The notes beneath the pieces were generated by a model. The model was not told where the DNA came from. It saw nothing but the letters and a program-made list of their open reading frames with translations, and searched no databases. A stretch of 64,000 nt of DNA, from contig NC_088300.1 of NCBI RefSeq assembly GCF_032854445.1, forward strand, positions 40,764,458 to 40,828,457, read 5' to 3'. The stretch's first letter is position 1; each line of letters starts with the position of its first letter. Of this stretch, positions 1 through 13,116 are shown piece after piece. A program made the translations under genes and the position numbers. The DNA is from Liolophura sinensis (Eukaryota > Mollusca > Polyplacophora > Chitonida > Chitonidae).

Positions 1-170
1 GAGAGTAAATCCAGAGCAAGCGACGACAGTGTGATAATTGGCAAATGGTCACACGTAACCGGTGGAATACGATCTTTTGTCAGTTTACCTCGGTCAGGAT
101 TTTATTTTAACTGTTCATGTAAATCCTTATATAGTAGCAAATTGCACGCCCCCTGGCATGCCTCTGAAAC
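1..170. repeat. Dispersed repeat family R1, copy 1
   Basis: An AGAGTAAA..CCAGAGCA..CGAC..CAGTG start is followed by GGTCACACGTAACCGG, a TTTACCTCGGTCAGG block and a TTTAACTGTTCATGTAAAT block. The same ordered blocks recur, diverged, near 6172-6345 and 58085-58400, and the second half recurs near 28715-28800, 28900-29010 and 58650-58740. The copy is cut by the window start. I see no coding capacity and cannot assign the family to a known superfamily. Confidence 0.6.
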
Positions 171-431
171 GCATGGAAATAACTACCAAGCTGCATAGTT
201 GTGGCTTTTTGGCTTTTCCAGTCAAATGTTTGAGCTTTTATACCCTTATCTGTACGGGCTGGAAAACCCCTTTCGTACATCACATGTCTTAAAAGACTCA
301 ATAAAATTAATTCAAAAGGCGTGCTAACAGTTATTGATGTGATATCCCCCAAAAATACCGCAAAGGCTTAATCTTCTAATGAGTGTTGTGCATATTTTAC
401 TAAACTGATTGTATTAAAACAGAATAATAAT

Positions 432-700
432 TTGAAAAAAAAAAACAAATCACACCAGGACATTGAGTTGATGGAGACTACAGCGTCTGTAACAGTCCAT
501 CCTGATAGCTGGAACACAAAGTGCAGATTCAATCTCAGCCTCGGACGGGCCTTTCTAAATTTTCTACGTTCTCGGAGCTTCGGTCGTTTGGGCGTTTGTC
601 GTCAACGTTTGCAGAAGGAAACTTGTCAGCAACAAATATGGCAGCAAGCCTCTCGTCACATGTGGAAAAACTCGTCAGTAAATTACCAAAGGCCGGTCGT
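432..700. other. Unexplained open stretch before a SINE tail
   Basis: Two overlapping open frames (90 and 69 codons) cross this stretch. The second has a serine/leucine-rich, protein-like composition (for example STFSELRSFGRL), but it has no recognisable domain, no good splice sites, and it runs directly into a SINE tail. It is most likely non-coding or a fossil fragment. Confidence 0.25.
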
Positions 701-782
701 TTAACCCTCACATTCTTGTTCCCATTCTGATCACAACGTTGGCGGCCATCCCGTAAGTGAAAAACTCATGACTATGGTGTGA
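700..782 (+). mobile_element. SINE 3' tail remnant
   Basis: The block GGCGGCCATCCCGTAAGTGAAA, then an ACTCATGACTATGGTGTGAA stretch, is a diverged version of the conserved 3' region of the SINEs at 40031 and 43232 (GGCCGCCGTCGTATAAGTGA). The tRNA head and (AAAT)n tail are not recognisable here. Confidence 0.5.
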
Positions 783-1100
783 AGTGGATATTATCCTAAA
801 AGGAACACTGACAAAAACAAATAGGTTTCTGTGCAGTTGGAAATTTTAGATTATTGCGTTAGCAGTAATTCCAGAACAACACAATTCTTTTGGTTTTCCC
901 ATAGATGTCTTTCCGCTTTATAATATAGTATGATTTTCTCTTGAGGTTTGGACAAAAAGACGTAATATTTTCATTATTGCATAACACGGTCCCAATACGA
1001 CTCAAGAAAAACCATAGTGGCATTCTGAAGTATGAAGCATTAATTAAATGGAAGTTCTTGGCTGCGAGCATAGTTTTCAAACCAACACTGAGCTTTACCT
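783..1100. other. No gene seen
   Basis: AT-rich sequence between a SINE remnant and the 57-bp array. Both strands contain short open frames without recognisable domains or a splice context. Confidence 0.5.
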
Positions 1101-1104
1101 TGAC

Positions 1105-3720
1105 GTTCCTAATCACGTTGTTTATTCATACTACTGTAACTCTCCTGTTGTTTACTTGTGTATGTCAATCTTGTCCCTCCTTATTCACGCCTGCATCTCT
1201 CCTATTGTTTATCTGCGTATATCTGTGTTGACCTTCTTTATTCACGACTGTACCTGTCCTATTGTTGACCCGTGAATGTCAGTCTTGACCTTCCTTATTC
1301 ACGACCGCATCTCTCCTACTGTGTATCCGCGTATGTCAGTCTTCACCTTCCTTATTCATTACTATGTCTCTCTTATTGTTTACCTGTGTATGTCAGTCTT
1401 GACCTTCCTTATTCACTACTGCATCTCCCCTACTGTGTACTCGCTTGTGCCAGTCTTGACCATCCTTATTCACTCCTGTGGCTCCCCTATTGCTTACCCG
1501 TGTATGTCAGTATGGACGTTCTTTATTACCGGCTGCATCTCTTCTATTGTTTACCTGTGCATGTCAGTCTGGACCTTCCTTATTCACGACTGCACCTGTC
1601 CTATTGTTTACCCGTGTATGTCAGTCTTGACGTTCTTTATTCACGGCTGCATCTCTGCTACTGTGTACCTGCGTATGTCAATCTTGATCTTCCATATTCA
1701 CTCCTGTGTCTCCCCTATTGCTTACCCGTGTATGTCAGTCTTGACCTTCCTTATTCACTACTGTGTCTCCCCTATTTTTTCCTGTGTATGTCATTCTTGA
1801 CCTTGCTTATTCGCGACTGCATCTCTCCTATTGTTTACACGTGTATGTAAGTGTTAACTTTCCTTATACAGGACTGCATCTCTCGTTATTGTTTACCAGT
1901 GTATGACAGCCTTGACGTTCTTTACTCACGGTTGCATCTCTCCTATTGTTTACCTGTGTATGTCAGTCTTGACCTTTCTTATTCACGACAGCATCTCTCT
2001 TATTGTTTACCCGCGTATGTCAGTCTTGACGATTTTTATTCACGGCTGCATCTCCTGTTGCTTACCCGTGTATGTCAGCCTTGACCTTTCTTATTTATTA
2101 CTGCGTCTCCCCTATTTTTTACCCGTGTGTGTCATTCTTGACCTTCCTTATTCACAACTGCTCTCTCCTATTGTTTACACGTGTATGTAAGTGTTGACTT
2201 TCCTTTTTCATGACTGCATCTCTTGTTATTGTTTACCTGTGTATGTCAGTCTTGACGATTTTTATTCACGGCTGCATTTCCTCTATTGTTTACCTGTGTA
2301 TGTCAGTCCTGACCTTCCTTATTCACGACTGTATCTCTCCTATTGTTGACCCGCCAGTCTTTAAGTTCTTTATTCACGGCTGCATCGCTCCTATTGTTTA
2401 TCTGCGTATGTCAGTTTGACCTTCCTTATTCACAAATGTATCTCTCCTATTGCTTACTCGTGTATGTCGGTCTTGACCTTCCTTAATCACGACTGTACCT
2501 CTCCTATTGTTTACCCGCGTATGCCAGTCTTGACGTTCCTTATTTTACGAAAGCACCTGTCTTATTGTTAACGCGTGTATGTCAAGTCTTGACCTTCCTT
2601 ATTCACTACTGCATCTCTCCTACTGTGCACCCGCGTATGTCAGTCTTGTTCTTTATTCACGACTGCATCTCTTTTATCGCTTACCCATGTATGTCAGTCT
2701 TGACCTTTCTTATTCAGGACTGCACCTCTCATTTTGTTTACCCGCGCATGTCAGTCTTGACCGTCCTTATTCACAAATTTATCTCCGCGTATGTCAGTCT
2801 TGACCTTCTTTATTCCCTACTGTGCCTCTCCTATTGCTTACCCGTGTATGTCAGCCTTGACGTTTTTTATTACCGGGTGCACCTCTCCTATTGTTTACCT
2901 GCATGTCAGTCTTGACCTTCCTTATTCACGACTGCATCTCTCCTATTGTTTACCCGTGTATGTCAGTCTTTATCTTCCTTATTCACGACTGCATTTCTCC
3001 TATTGTTTACCCGCGTATGTCAGTCTTGACGTTCTTTATTCATGGCTGCATCTCTCCGATTGTTTACCTGTATGTCAGTCTTGACCTTTCTTATTCACCA
3101 CTGCATCTCCCTTGTTGTTTACCTGCGTCTGGACGTTTCTTTATTCACGGCTGTTTACTAGCGCATGCCAGTCTTGACCTTCCTTATTCACAAATGTATC
3201 TCTCCTACTGTGTACCCGCGAATGTCAGTCTTGACCATCCTTATTCACTACTATGTTTCCCCTATTTTTTACCTGTGTATGTCAGCGTTGACCTTCCTTA
3301 TTCACGACTGCACCTGTCCTATTGTTAACCCGTGTATGTCAGTCTTGGGTTTCTTTATTCACGACTGCACCTGTCCTGCTGTGTACCCGCGTATGTCAGT
3401 CTTGATCTTCCTTATTCACTACTGTGTCTCCCTATTGCTTATCCGTGTATATCAGTCTTGACGTTCTTTATTACCGGCTGCATCTCTCCTATTGCTTACC
3501 TGTGCATGTCAGTCTTGACCTTCCTTATTCACGACTGCACCTGTCCTGTTGTTTACCCATGTATGTCAGTCTTGACGTTCTTTATTCAGGACTGCACCTT
3601 TCTTATTGTTTACCTGTGTATGTCAGCCTTGACCTTCATTATTCACAACTGCATCTCTCCTATTCTTTAGCCGCGAATGTCAGTCTTTGACGTTCTTTAT
3701 CTACGGCTGCATCTTTCCCA
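1105..3720. repeat. 57-bp minisatellite, about 45 diverged copies
   Basis: The unit runs GTCAGTCTTGACCTTCCTTA, then TTCACGACTGCATCTCTCC, then TATTGTTTACCCGTGTAT, 57 bp in total, repeated over about 2.6 kb with substitutions and a few small deletions. Because 57 is a multiple of three, two of the three + frames stay open over long runs (up to 192 and 174 codons). They give 19-residue periodic peptides of the types MSVLTFLIH.CISPIVYPC and VSLDLPYS.LHLSYCLPVY. The third frame has a TGA in most units. No promoter, clear start context or splice site ties it to a gene, so I read it as a non-coding array. A translated repeat protein cannot be excluded from sequence alone. Confidence 0.9.
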
Positions 3721-4780
3721 TCACTCTGAGTTCCATTTTCTTGGCCAAGCTGCCAGAGCTTTTACATATTTAATAAGCTTTAGGTGCTGGACCAGAACAT
3801 TTAACCTAATTGATGCTTCGATGATTGCCATTTCGACTCGCAGGAATTGGAGCACTAACACTTTCTCTCTTGTGCCAATTTAGATTTACCATTGCCTGTT
3901 GGTTACTCTCTTTGTTGCGCCTATACTGCCCGTAAAGTTTGACACTTTTTCCTTCGGTTTCCAGTGGTCATTACTGCAAGAAACAGACGTGCTCTTATCA
4001 CCCTTACATTGTGCGTGTAATCAGTCACCTAAGTGCCATTAGATCTAGAGATTGGTTAACTAGTAAAACTAGCGACAACAAACCATCTGCCGGATTGTTC
4101 ATGTTTCTGCAGTTTCATTAGTCCATTCACTCATCCCCCCCCCCCCCGCACACAAGCTCAGGTGCCAACCATATGAGCAAATCTGCATATCTGTGAATTC
4201 ATCGAGTAAGTAATCCAAAAAATGAAGCCTAATTCCTCCTTTTTGTTTAATAGGCAGATCTATTTTTGGTAATTTTCTGTGAAATTTCCAAAATCTATGT
4301 TCCATGTGCGTACTCACTACACACTCGAGTTACTTGTGGTGAAAAGGCTCATAGCTGTGTCACTGTAGCCAGCTCGGTAGATACATTACGGTTTGGTGTA
4401 AATAAGTAATACTCTAGCTCACCGATGTAGTCCCGTCGAGCAGCACTTATTGGCATTACGGTTAAGTGATGCCGGCGTTCATTTCCATCTATTATATCTG
4501 TCACGTGTGTAGGAAATAAATCTACGCTGCAGGTGCTCACTGGAACGCTGATTTGCAGAAAAATATCTGCTATGTTCCACAAGACGCCCTTAGGGGGGCG
4601 GGCTGTGGTTAAAAGTGATTGCTTTTCAATCGGTTCAGAAGCGGCCTTGGACACGGAGTATGTTTTGATTCTCCTGCTCGCACTGCTCGTGGGGCCTTCG
4701 TGGAAAACAAAAACGGTAGACGATGCTGGTGTGACCGTTTGTGCAGTCAGTCTAATTCCCCTGAACCCCATGATAGAGGC
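3721..4780. other. Intergenic, with a 13-base C run
   Basis: No recognisable gene. A C13 homopolymer lies at 4135-4147. A minus-strand open frame of 167 codons (4349-4852) has no domain I recognise, and its N-terminal end overlaps a dispersed repeat (R2), so it is not called as a gene. Confidence 0.5.
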
Positions 4781-4784
4781 TGTA

Positions 4785-5280
4785 TGTTCATCGTGCTGAT
4801 TGAGATTGCCACCTTGGATACATGAACAATTGCAATCAAAGATAAGATACATATTTTGTTATCGACAAGTTATACTCCAGAATGGTACACGATTTGATCA
4901 GTGGCCTAGAATATCCCTTGCGCCTCCCCATCATCACTGAAAACTGTTCTCTGTTTCTCTTCATATGAGTCGGACCTATTTTCTTACCTTATATACTTTC
5001 TTAGTTCTTTGGTAGTTTGTGTTATACGTTGTATTGGAAACTAGCCGTGCGATTACTGACCCAGAACGCCCTTATTTGTTGACATCTGGTATACCAATAT
5101 CTCTTTTGACGCATAGATTCGGTGAAGATCCCATGTGTTCCACCGCTGTCGGAGGTTTCCCAGGGCACTCCAGTTTCCTTCACGTATAAAACTGGCCGCC
5201 ATCTCATTTCTATGTAATATTCTTGAGTCTGGCGTTAAACCAATTAAACAAATAAGACGTATCTCATTAGCACGCATTTA
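4785..5280. repeat. Dispersed repeat family R2, copy 1
   Basis: The ordered blocks TTGCAATCAAAG, TTATCGACAAGTTAT, TACTTTCTTAGTTCTTTGGTAG, a TTGG(A/G)A..GC block and CAGAACG.CC recur near 28405-28730 and 29110-29420, with a weaker match near 26180-26390. No open frame is conserved among the copies. It is a non-coding repeat of unknown class. Confidence 0.65.
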
Positions 5281-6170
5281 ACCAACCCTGAACCAATGGT
5301 TCACATGGGCATCAGTAACGTGAACGTTTAACTTTCTCATGTCGCCCTCTCTATGCTGTCAGTTCGAAAGTTGCAAAAATTATTTTTCTTTTCGAAGGGT
5401 GCGTCACGTTCCTTTAATATAAGCAAAGTAATGGAGTTTAAACTGAACGCTCGTGATGATTGCATATATGCATATTGCACACCTTGGGAAATTAATGATT
5501 GGTATAATATCTTTAAGTCTACAGATCAAAGTTCAACAAAGACTTCTGTAATATGAGTTAAAATATATGAGGGGGCTTATATTACCTATTTGATCTAATT
5601 TTATGATGCCGGGTGCGAACAAATAGGGTGAAATGAAGGGTGACGTAGTATTAATTTAAATTGTCATAATTTGTCTTTCATGTATTTGATTATATTTTAT
5701 TTCTTTACAGAGGAAAAAGATAATGTTTTTTTTACTGAATAATGACGTTTATGTATGTTTGTGTATGATAGCAAATTCCTCTATGTTGTCGCACTGACAT
5801 ATCAGATGATTTATCAGTGAAAAGCCTCTGGGTGAAGCACGTTCCAGGTGGTTTCATATGTGTATTGACCAAACCATAGGCTGTTACCTGTAGGCCCCTG
5901 TCGAGTTACTAGAGACTGACAGAAGCTCAGAAAAGCCTGTTTACCACATTGGGACGTAAAGAGAGTAAGCTCGGTGAGCTGAACGCATCCGGGAATAGAG
6001 GTCACCATTAATAGACCGTTTTTGACCCCATTTTAAGCGAATTGTTTCCAGCGCCCACATTCACTTTTAAGTAACCGCTCTTAGATAAATGCACGGAAAC
6101 CTACCGAATGCAGTTGAAATTACTTGATTGCTGTCAATAATGCATCCAGAGATATAAAAGACTAAAGCAC
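5281..6170. other. No gene seen
   Basis: AT-rich sequence with only short scattered open frames and no recognisable domain, RNA gene or repeat structure. Confidence 0.5.
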
Positions 6171-6171
6171 A

Positions 6172-6345
6172 GAGAGTAAAACCAGAGCAGTGACGAAAGT
6201 GAGATTTACAAATGATCACATGTAACCGGTATCTGATGTCTTGTCAGTTCACCTAAGTTAGTGTTTATTCTAACTATTCATGCTTAAAAATTAGCAACTT
6301 AAACTCCCCTAGCACCTTGGCCCAAGCAGAATTAGGTAACAAAGT
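6172..6345. repeat. Dispersed repeat family R1, copy 2
   Basis: AGAGAGTAAAACCAGAGCAG, then GATCACATGTAACCGG, TTGTCAGTTCACC, TTCTAACTATTCATG and GCAGAATTAGGTAA follow the same order as at 1-170 (first blocks) and near 28715-28800 (last block). Confidence 0.65.
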
Positions 6346-9140
6346 ACAGTGATGTTGGATACAATGTAATAGACGTCGCTTGTTCTGGAAATACTCAGAA
6401 TGCTACATTCTTATGCTTTAAGAATGAAAATCTTGCTTAAATTCATACAAATCCATTTTTAGCAAGCTAAAATATACGACACATTTTCTAGGTCAATATT
6501 TTCGTGTTACGGCCGGTTGGTAACCAGTTTTGTATTTTGTACTAGTTTTGGTTTGTTTGATTCGTGTTTAACGACGAACTCATGAATAGTTTACTTTGGG
6601 TGGTCAGGGTTATAGGTGGTGGAATCCGGGAATGTCACACTACGGGAACTTTTTGATTCACAGAAGAATCATCATGCGTTGGATTCGAATGGACGACTTT
6701 ATAGTGTATGAGTGGTATACGAATGACGGACCTGTCGCTTAGACAAACTGATGAAGTATTTGTGGTTTAAAGTTGACGGATCGGCCACCAATGATGTTCA
6801 ATACCTTTTACCAGGCATTGCCATTTTGACATCGCAAAACTGTTTCGTCACTTACTAATGCTTCCCGTCGGACCCAGAACCACTGTCTCAGAGTTTATCA
6901 GACGATTTCCCGGGGGGCTTACCGTGGCGTACTAATTGCCATGCCCTGAACACACAAAGAGACATAGACTTTGTCTGGTACATATGTCTTCATCAAGGTT
7001 TGAAGCCATGCCACAACATATAAACTGGACATCTGCGAGGACAAGTCGTAGGTAAAACCTGGTCAGTAGTGAGAATTGGCATTTGGGCCGCGTCAGACTC
7101 CGGCGATATCTACCAGCTGCGATCAATACGCCGTTAAATGCTAGACTCACCCATCCACTGTTGGTACTGTCAGTACGTGTGGATGTGGATGTGAACATGA
7201 GTAATGCTTAACACTAATTAATGTTATTAATTATAACTCATCGCCTTTCAAAGCTCTTTTATGACGCCCGCTTCGATCCACATAATCATCCGAGACCCAC
7301 TTTCTAAATATTTACTCTCTATTTACTGGTTATTTTTAGTTCTCACGCTGATCTTTTACTGTTGCCTCGTATGTTTACCTTAATGCTATTATATACGCTA
7401 AATGGATGAAAACAAAAACCTGGGTTGAAATGCGGGGGTACATACCAAACGCACTTTTCCCATCGGAGACATGTCCATAACAAATCCAGTTCCAAGCGGA
7501 AACACACTATATGGATGTAGAATATGGTTCATATGACACCAAACGCAAATAGATACACGACACATTACCAAATAAGACCGCCTACGCTAGAATCCTTTGA
7601 TTCTGAAGAATGTTGACGTAAGATACATGTGCATTGTTTGACTGAATTATTGACGGTGCTGATATGTGAGACGACTTAGATCATTATTAAGTGGAAACGA
7701 AAATTAATGATACATTTGAATTATTTGGGACATACATGCTGGTTTCTCTGATTGAAAGTGTAAACATCGCCTAACTGATTAACTGTTTGTTCTCCAGGCA
7801 ACCGAAGCTCCCGCTGAATTGATAATTTCTCGCATTTCATGGAAGTTTAGCAGCAAAATGTACTGTACATATATATGGTCGATCGAAGGGGTTAGTTGTC
7901 TTATAATTCGCTTTCAAATTTTTTATTGTTTACATCTGCAATCCATGAGTGAACGTTGCATTGTGGGAGTCTCTGTGATGCCTCATTTGCCTGCTATCTC
8001 GTTGGGAGAACAGTTTACAATTAGTGACGGATCTCCCCCAGAGATAACTCTCTTATTGGCATTTTCTTAAAATATAAGCAAAGTGCGTTTAGTTAGGAGT
8101 CCAGTGCAACTTATTTTTGTATACAGCTGAACCAACTCCAAAAATCTGAACTTTTTTCAGCTTCAATAAAATAATCAGTCTAGTTTTTGTTACTGGGATA
8201 CATGTAATACCGACAGGCGTTAGTACATGGACGTATACACTGTGTGTCTGCATACTAGGATGCATACTAGGCGTAAATAACAGACGTTTCCTTATTTACC
8301 GAAAAGTAGTTAAGTGTAAAAATCATAAACTGGACCTCAAGTAACTAAGAACCATAAAGCTAAGAGCGTAAGTCACATAAGCTGTGAAAGCACACCAGAT
8401 TCCACCTCCCCCTTTTCCCTGTCCCAATGTACGGTGGGAGTTGAACGTTGTCCCAGTTTAGCGTGTGCTAGAAAGGCAAACACTCTCAGGGTTTTAATGG
8501 AACAGAACAGCAAACACGTATCATGTAGTCCTTCTGAGTTTTTCTTGTCTTTCATGCAGCTGGCAATTGCCTGATTGCCAGTCAATGCTCATCAAGTCGC
8601 CATTAGAGAACACCAATAAGTAGGACATTTCAGTCGATGACCTGAGAAGTTCTGCTTATTTTGATCAGCTCTCCTCAGATACCAGCTTTGCAAATTGCAT
8701 TTCTTCGATCCTCTGCGTTATCTCTTGGGGTAATTGCTGAAAGTCGATTAACACTATTGCCACCCGTCATAGGCCAAAAACGTGCACGTCATTAATGTTT
8801 GTCCGTGTATATGCAGCCAATAATAGTCACCTAGTTCTGATAAAGCCTTCAGTTCAAATTAGTAAATGCATATATGTATACAACTCCCTAGTACTGGATG
8901 GTTATCAGATGTTGTTGTAACCCGATAACGAATACATAATAAACCCATTACTAATTATGGCACTTAAGAATCAGTTTACAGTGTTTATCGAAACACGGTG
9001 CAGCTATCGACTTTACGTGGCGTTGAAAAGTCACCAAAAATTTACCGTGCACGAAATCCCAAAGTAAAGTTTCAAATTGCAGTCGTGGTTAGTTTTCAGG
9101 CCCAAAGACTTTGCAAGTAGAACATATTCCTTTGTTTCAC
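6346..9140. other. No gene seen
   Basis: About 2.8 kb without recognisable coding sequence, RNA gene or clear repeat. The longest open frames (83-88 codons near 6932-7198 and 7819-8070) show no family resemblance and no convincing exon borders. Confidence 0.5.
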
Positions 9141-9144
9141 GCTA

Positions 9145-9255
9145 ATTTATTGATTTGATTGGTATTTAACGCCATATTCAGGAATTTTGCGCTTGTATAT
9201 TACGATGGCGGTCAGTTCAGTGGGTGGAGAAAACTGGAGTGTCAGAAGTAAACCA
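9145..9255 (-). mobile_element. SINE tail remnant
   Basis: TTTATTGATTTGATTGGTAT, then TTAACGCCATATTCAGGAAT and GATGGCGGTCAG, is the reverse complement of the SINE 3' region (tail, GGCGT block, GCCGCC block). The tRNA-derived head is lost or too diverged. Confidence 0.65.
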
Positions 9256-12200
9256 GTTTCCTTTGGTTAGTTACTGACCAGCTTTTGTCAAGGTAGAAAC
9301 CTTCACGAAGTGGCAGTAAAACTGTGCAAACGGACACCAAACCCAAGAAAACAGTGAGAGAGGAGAAGTCTATAAATTTCATGTCTCAAGGCGAGGAATG
9401 AAACCCTACCGCACGTGCCTCGTTTCTGAGTATGACCCAACTTTAATACCACTGAATCCGATCCACGTTTCGATGCCTTCTTGTACATTTCCTGAAGATG
9501 TACCACTCAGCATAAAGTGAGTGTGTTCAAGGCCAATGCCCAGGCAGTCCCTAGACTTGGACTAAGCGGACACACATCTTCATGTAAACACAGGTACTAT
9601 TTATATCTAGGTACAGTTGAGTATATTTATTGGCTGATGAAACTCCTTAGAGCTGGAGAGAAACAACTGTCACTTCACCGGAGAATAGGCAGTCAAGACG
9701 AAAATGTTCTCCCCCATACTCGTTTACTACATGAAACAGGCCTGAAAAAGCTCAGATTTTTAGAAGCAATGCACAATTTAATAGACACATTTCTTTAACT
9801 TCCGATTCAGAGGAAAGAATACTATGTCATTTTTTAAATGGAAATAGGCCCTTCCAAACACTTGTCTTCCCCAATACGTTTACACGCGGAAATGTCATTT
9901 ATACTTTCAGTGCTCGCTCATGTTTGTATTGTCACGATGGCGTAGAGTTTCTTGTCAGGTAGTTTAATAGATCACAGGACAGACACTCAGCTAATGGATG
10001 TCGCCAATGTTTATGTGACGGTTAGGACTCACGATGGCCACACAAACAGAGAGTGGATCCACAGGCTGGGTGCAAACCGAGACACTTATTGATCGAGACT
10101 TCAAGTGGCCATTTATCATAAAGCACTTTTCTCGTTTAACCTTCAAACGACATCTGTACAGATACGCTATGGCATCGAATTTCTGATAGTGGTAAAACTC
10201 CACACGCGAGAACGAACAATTACGTAATAATGACAAGAAAGGCACAGCGTATGTCAAATCACAGTCGCTTAGTGTTGTGTGTTACAGAAAACATTCAAAT
10301 CATCTTACATGGAGTGCGATGTTTCGTTTTTTAGCAGCTCTTGAGAATTGCCTTCCGAGAACAACAGACCCACTATTGTATTACATGCTCTCTCACGTCC
10401 TATAACTTTTGTTTCATTCCCAGACTCTCTGTCCAGGCGAGGTCACGATGCGAGATCATCCGAGTATAGTTTAATCTAATGCAGTGTCATGTACTTCGTG
10501 ACGCAAAAGCAGTTAAAAAACTTTAGTCAATTCATTTGCCATGTTTTTCTGAAAATAACTTCGTCTCGCAACGCCCAACAGTTATAAAAACAGGCCCGAG
10601 ACACATTTTTGGTATGTGTTATACTCTTCCTCTTTTAAATTTTTTTGTTGTATCATTGTAGTTCGATGCGTGTTTCAGAGATGCTCTTGTTCTGAAAACT
10701 TGGCCCAGTTGGGCTGAACGTTTGTATAAATTCTTACAGCCTTTGTCTGTGACGTAATACATAACAGCTGAAACAACGTCTAATGTGATTTACGAAAACA
10801 TAATACCCAGAATGTGTTGCTAACTGTGTCTCTGACGGGAGATTATATCCACATTTACCTGAAATCCCATTTGTATAAAGCCTTACAAATAGCCACTTAG
10901 CCACGATTGAACGAATTTTACGAGGTTTAGGCAATGTTTGCATTTAGCAATGGACAGACTGACATCTGCATGCTAACATTAACGATGTATTCCACGAAAA
11001 TCTACCATCAACTTATAAAATGGTGACCGGGTGTATTAAACCGTGAAACGCTCAAAATAGCCGTCATATCTTAAGTTCTATCACAGGGTTTGCAAAAGTG
11101 TTTAATACCGAGAGAAAAGACACCCTTATCTGCTCTGACGCTGTGCTGCTTGTTTACTTTACCTGGTGATTTACGACACACACATAGACGGAAAGTGCAT
11201 GGCCATTTTGCTAAAAGGCGAAGGGAGTTCAGGGACCCCATAAATTCTTGTGATAATCGTGGGAGAACAGAAATTGTAGAAATATGTCATTGTTCAAGTC
11301 ATGACACACCATATTCCCTTATCTCTTATTCCGCAAATTAAAAGCAGCTTGTATATTTACGTAACTCTTTTAATTTCTGCATCCAACAGAACCCTAAAGG
11401 TATCTCAAAAAATCAAAGTTTCGTATATACAACCTTGGCAAAGCAAAACTTTCTGTCATTGCTTTTTGGTTACAACACGTACAACCTATGAGTTACGAAA
11501 CCTCAGAAAGGTTAATTTAAATCATTAATGAGTTAATGTCATTAGCATTAAAAAACAAAGTTGGCGTTTAATAACCTGCCAGCTAAGCATTCGATCAACA
11601 TTTTTAAACAATCGTGTGATTGAGTGACAGGTCATATGTTTTATTCAGTCAGTCATTCATTATGCCTTGTCGATCAATCAACTGCTGAAAGCGTTTAACC
11701 CGCGGCTTAACTGTGATCTTAAAACAATCAATCTATCTGGTGAGACATATTTCTGAAACTGAACGGAGAATTCATTTCCGCCATAGCAGTACATTCACTT
11801 TTTTTGTGAGCTGTTAAAACGAAATGTCTTTGCATAATTGATGACTTCATAATAATAAGGCCTGTTTTCACATTAATTATAAATAACCCCTATAACTATA
11901 ACTCCTAATCACAACTACTGCTTCTCATGTAGTAGGTCAGGCAGACAGATCTTTAATAAACCGACTTAATGAGACTTTCCATGTTGTTGTTCTAGTTTTA
12001 AGGCGATGTCCAAAGGAATGATTTGTTCTTAATTTCTGACACTCTAAAATGTTGATCAGTTCTCCACACCTTTATAGAAAATTCATTAACTTTATACGAA
12101 AAGCAAGTTTCTTATTTGCTTTGATTTCACAAGCATACATCGTCCCTTTTGCGTTTAGATTTAATGTTATCGCATCATTTCCCTAAGTGTATCCGTCCAT

Positions 12201-12585
12201 ACAAATATTTGTGGAAAATTATACATGTGTCCACTGCATTTTGTTTACTGCATAAGGGGGTGCAGTTACCAACCACAGTAGCTGTTACCATTTACCTCCA
12301 ATTCCAAAGAATTCAACAGTGAAACAAAACCAACTTAATTTACCTTTTTGGTAACGAACTGAAAATAACGCTTGCCAAATTGCCAATCTTTTAACCATAG
12401 AGTATATATCAAGAATACGAAATGTATGCTTCATACCTCTTTCAACGCTATATATCCATACCAAAGTGACGATACCAACGGCTTTATCCATCTTTTATAC
12501 TTAGCGTGAAAGTGCATATTGTGAAGTTTAGTCGAGGAAAGGCGCTATGAGTTCAGGGTTCAGCTGTTTCTGTTTTCTCTTGTCT
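9256..12585. other. No gene seen
   Basis: About 3.3 kb with open frames of at most 93 codons (9517-9798), none with a recognisable domain. No RNA gene or tandem array is visible. Confidence 0.5.
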
Positions 12586-12587
12586 CT

Positions 12588-12680
12588 GTTGTGAATGAAT
12601 GAATGATTATGGCTTAACGCCACATCGTCAATATTTCAGCCATATCGTGGCGCGCCAAGGAGGGTGATGATGGCTGCTGT
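12588..12680 (-). mobile_element. SINE-like tail of a second type
   Basis: GAATGAATGAATGATTATGG, then CTTAACGCCACATCGTCAAT and ATTTCAGCCATATCGTGGCG. In reverse complement this is an ATATGGCTGAAATATTG..GTGGCGTTAAG tail followed by (ATTC)n. I recall similar tails from mollusc SINEs; that attribution is from memory and unchecked. Confidence 0.55.
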
Positions 12681-13116
12681 TTGCACTCATGATATTCTAA
12701 TGCTCTTTGTCTGCACACGTTTGTCTCTCGGCGAAGTGTAAAAAGCAGGCAACTTTTTCAATACTAATATATAATTGAAATCCTTTCTTACATATAAAAC
12801 GTTTCCGTTACATGAACGTTCAGTCATTTCTCATCGTAAATTCTGAACATTCGGGAAAATTCCCTTACAATGCTGTTAAATATGAAATTCATGCAGAAGT
12901 CAAGAATGCATTAATTTCTCAAATGTCAGTTTATAGTATGTAAATATCTTTAGACTCGTTCAGACTGGATGATATTTGACGATTTTCACCAGCACAGGTG
13001 TGTCAGTACGTGTTAAAGAGCTTGGCTTTCTTTAATTAGAATTTAAATCCCTTTACCCTGGAGGTGACATAGTTGCTGCGGGCTGCTTGTGAACAAAAGT
13101 GTCTACTAACGTTTTA

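Noticed and set aside
1272-1850. 192-codon frame as a repeat-protein gene
   Set aside because: It lies wholly in the 57-bp array; the openness follows from a period divisible by three, and a second frame is equally open.
4349-4852. Minus-strand open frame of 167 codons
   Set aside because: No recognisable domain, and its beginning lies in the dispersed repeat R2, where other copies have no open frame.
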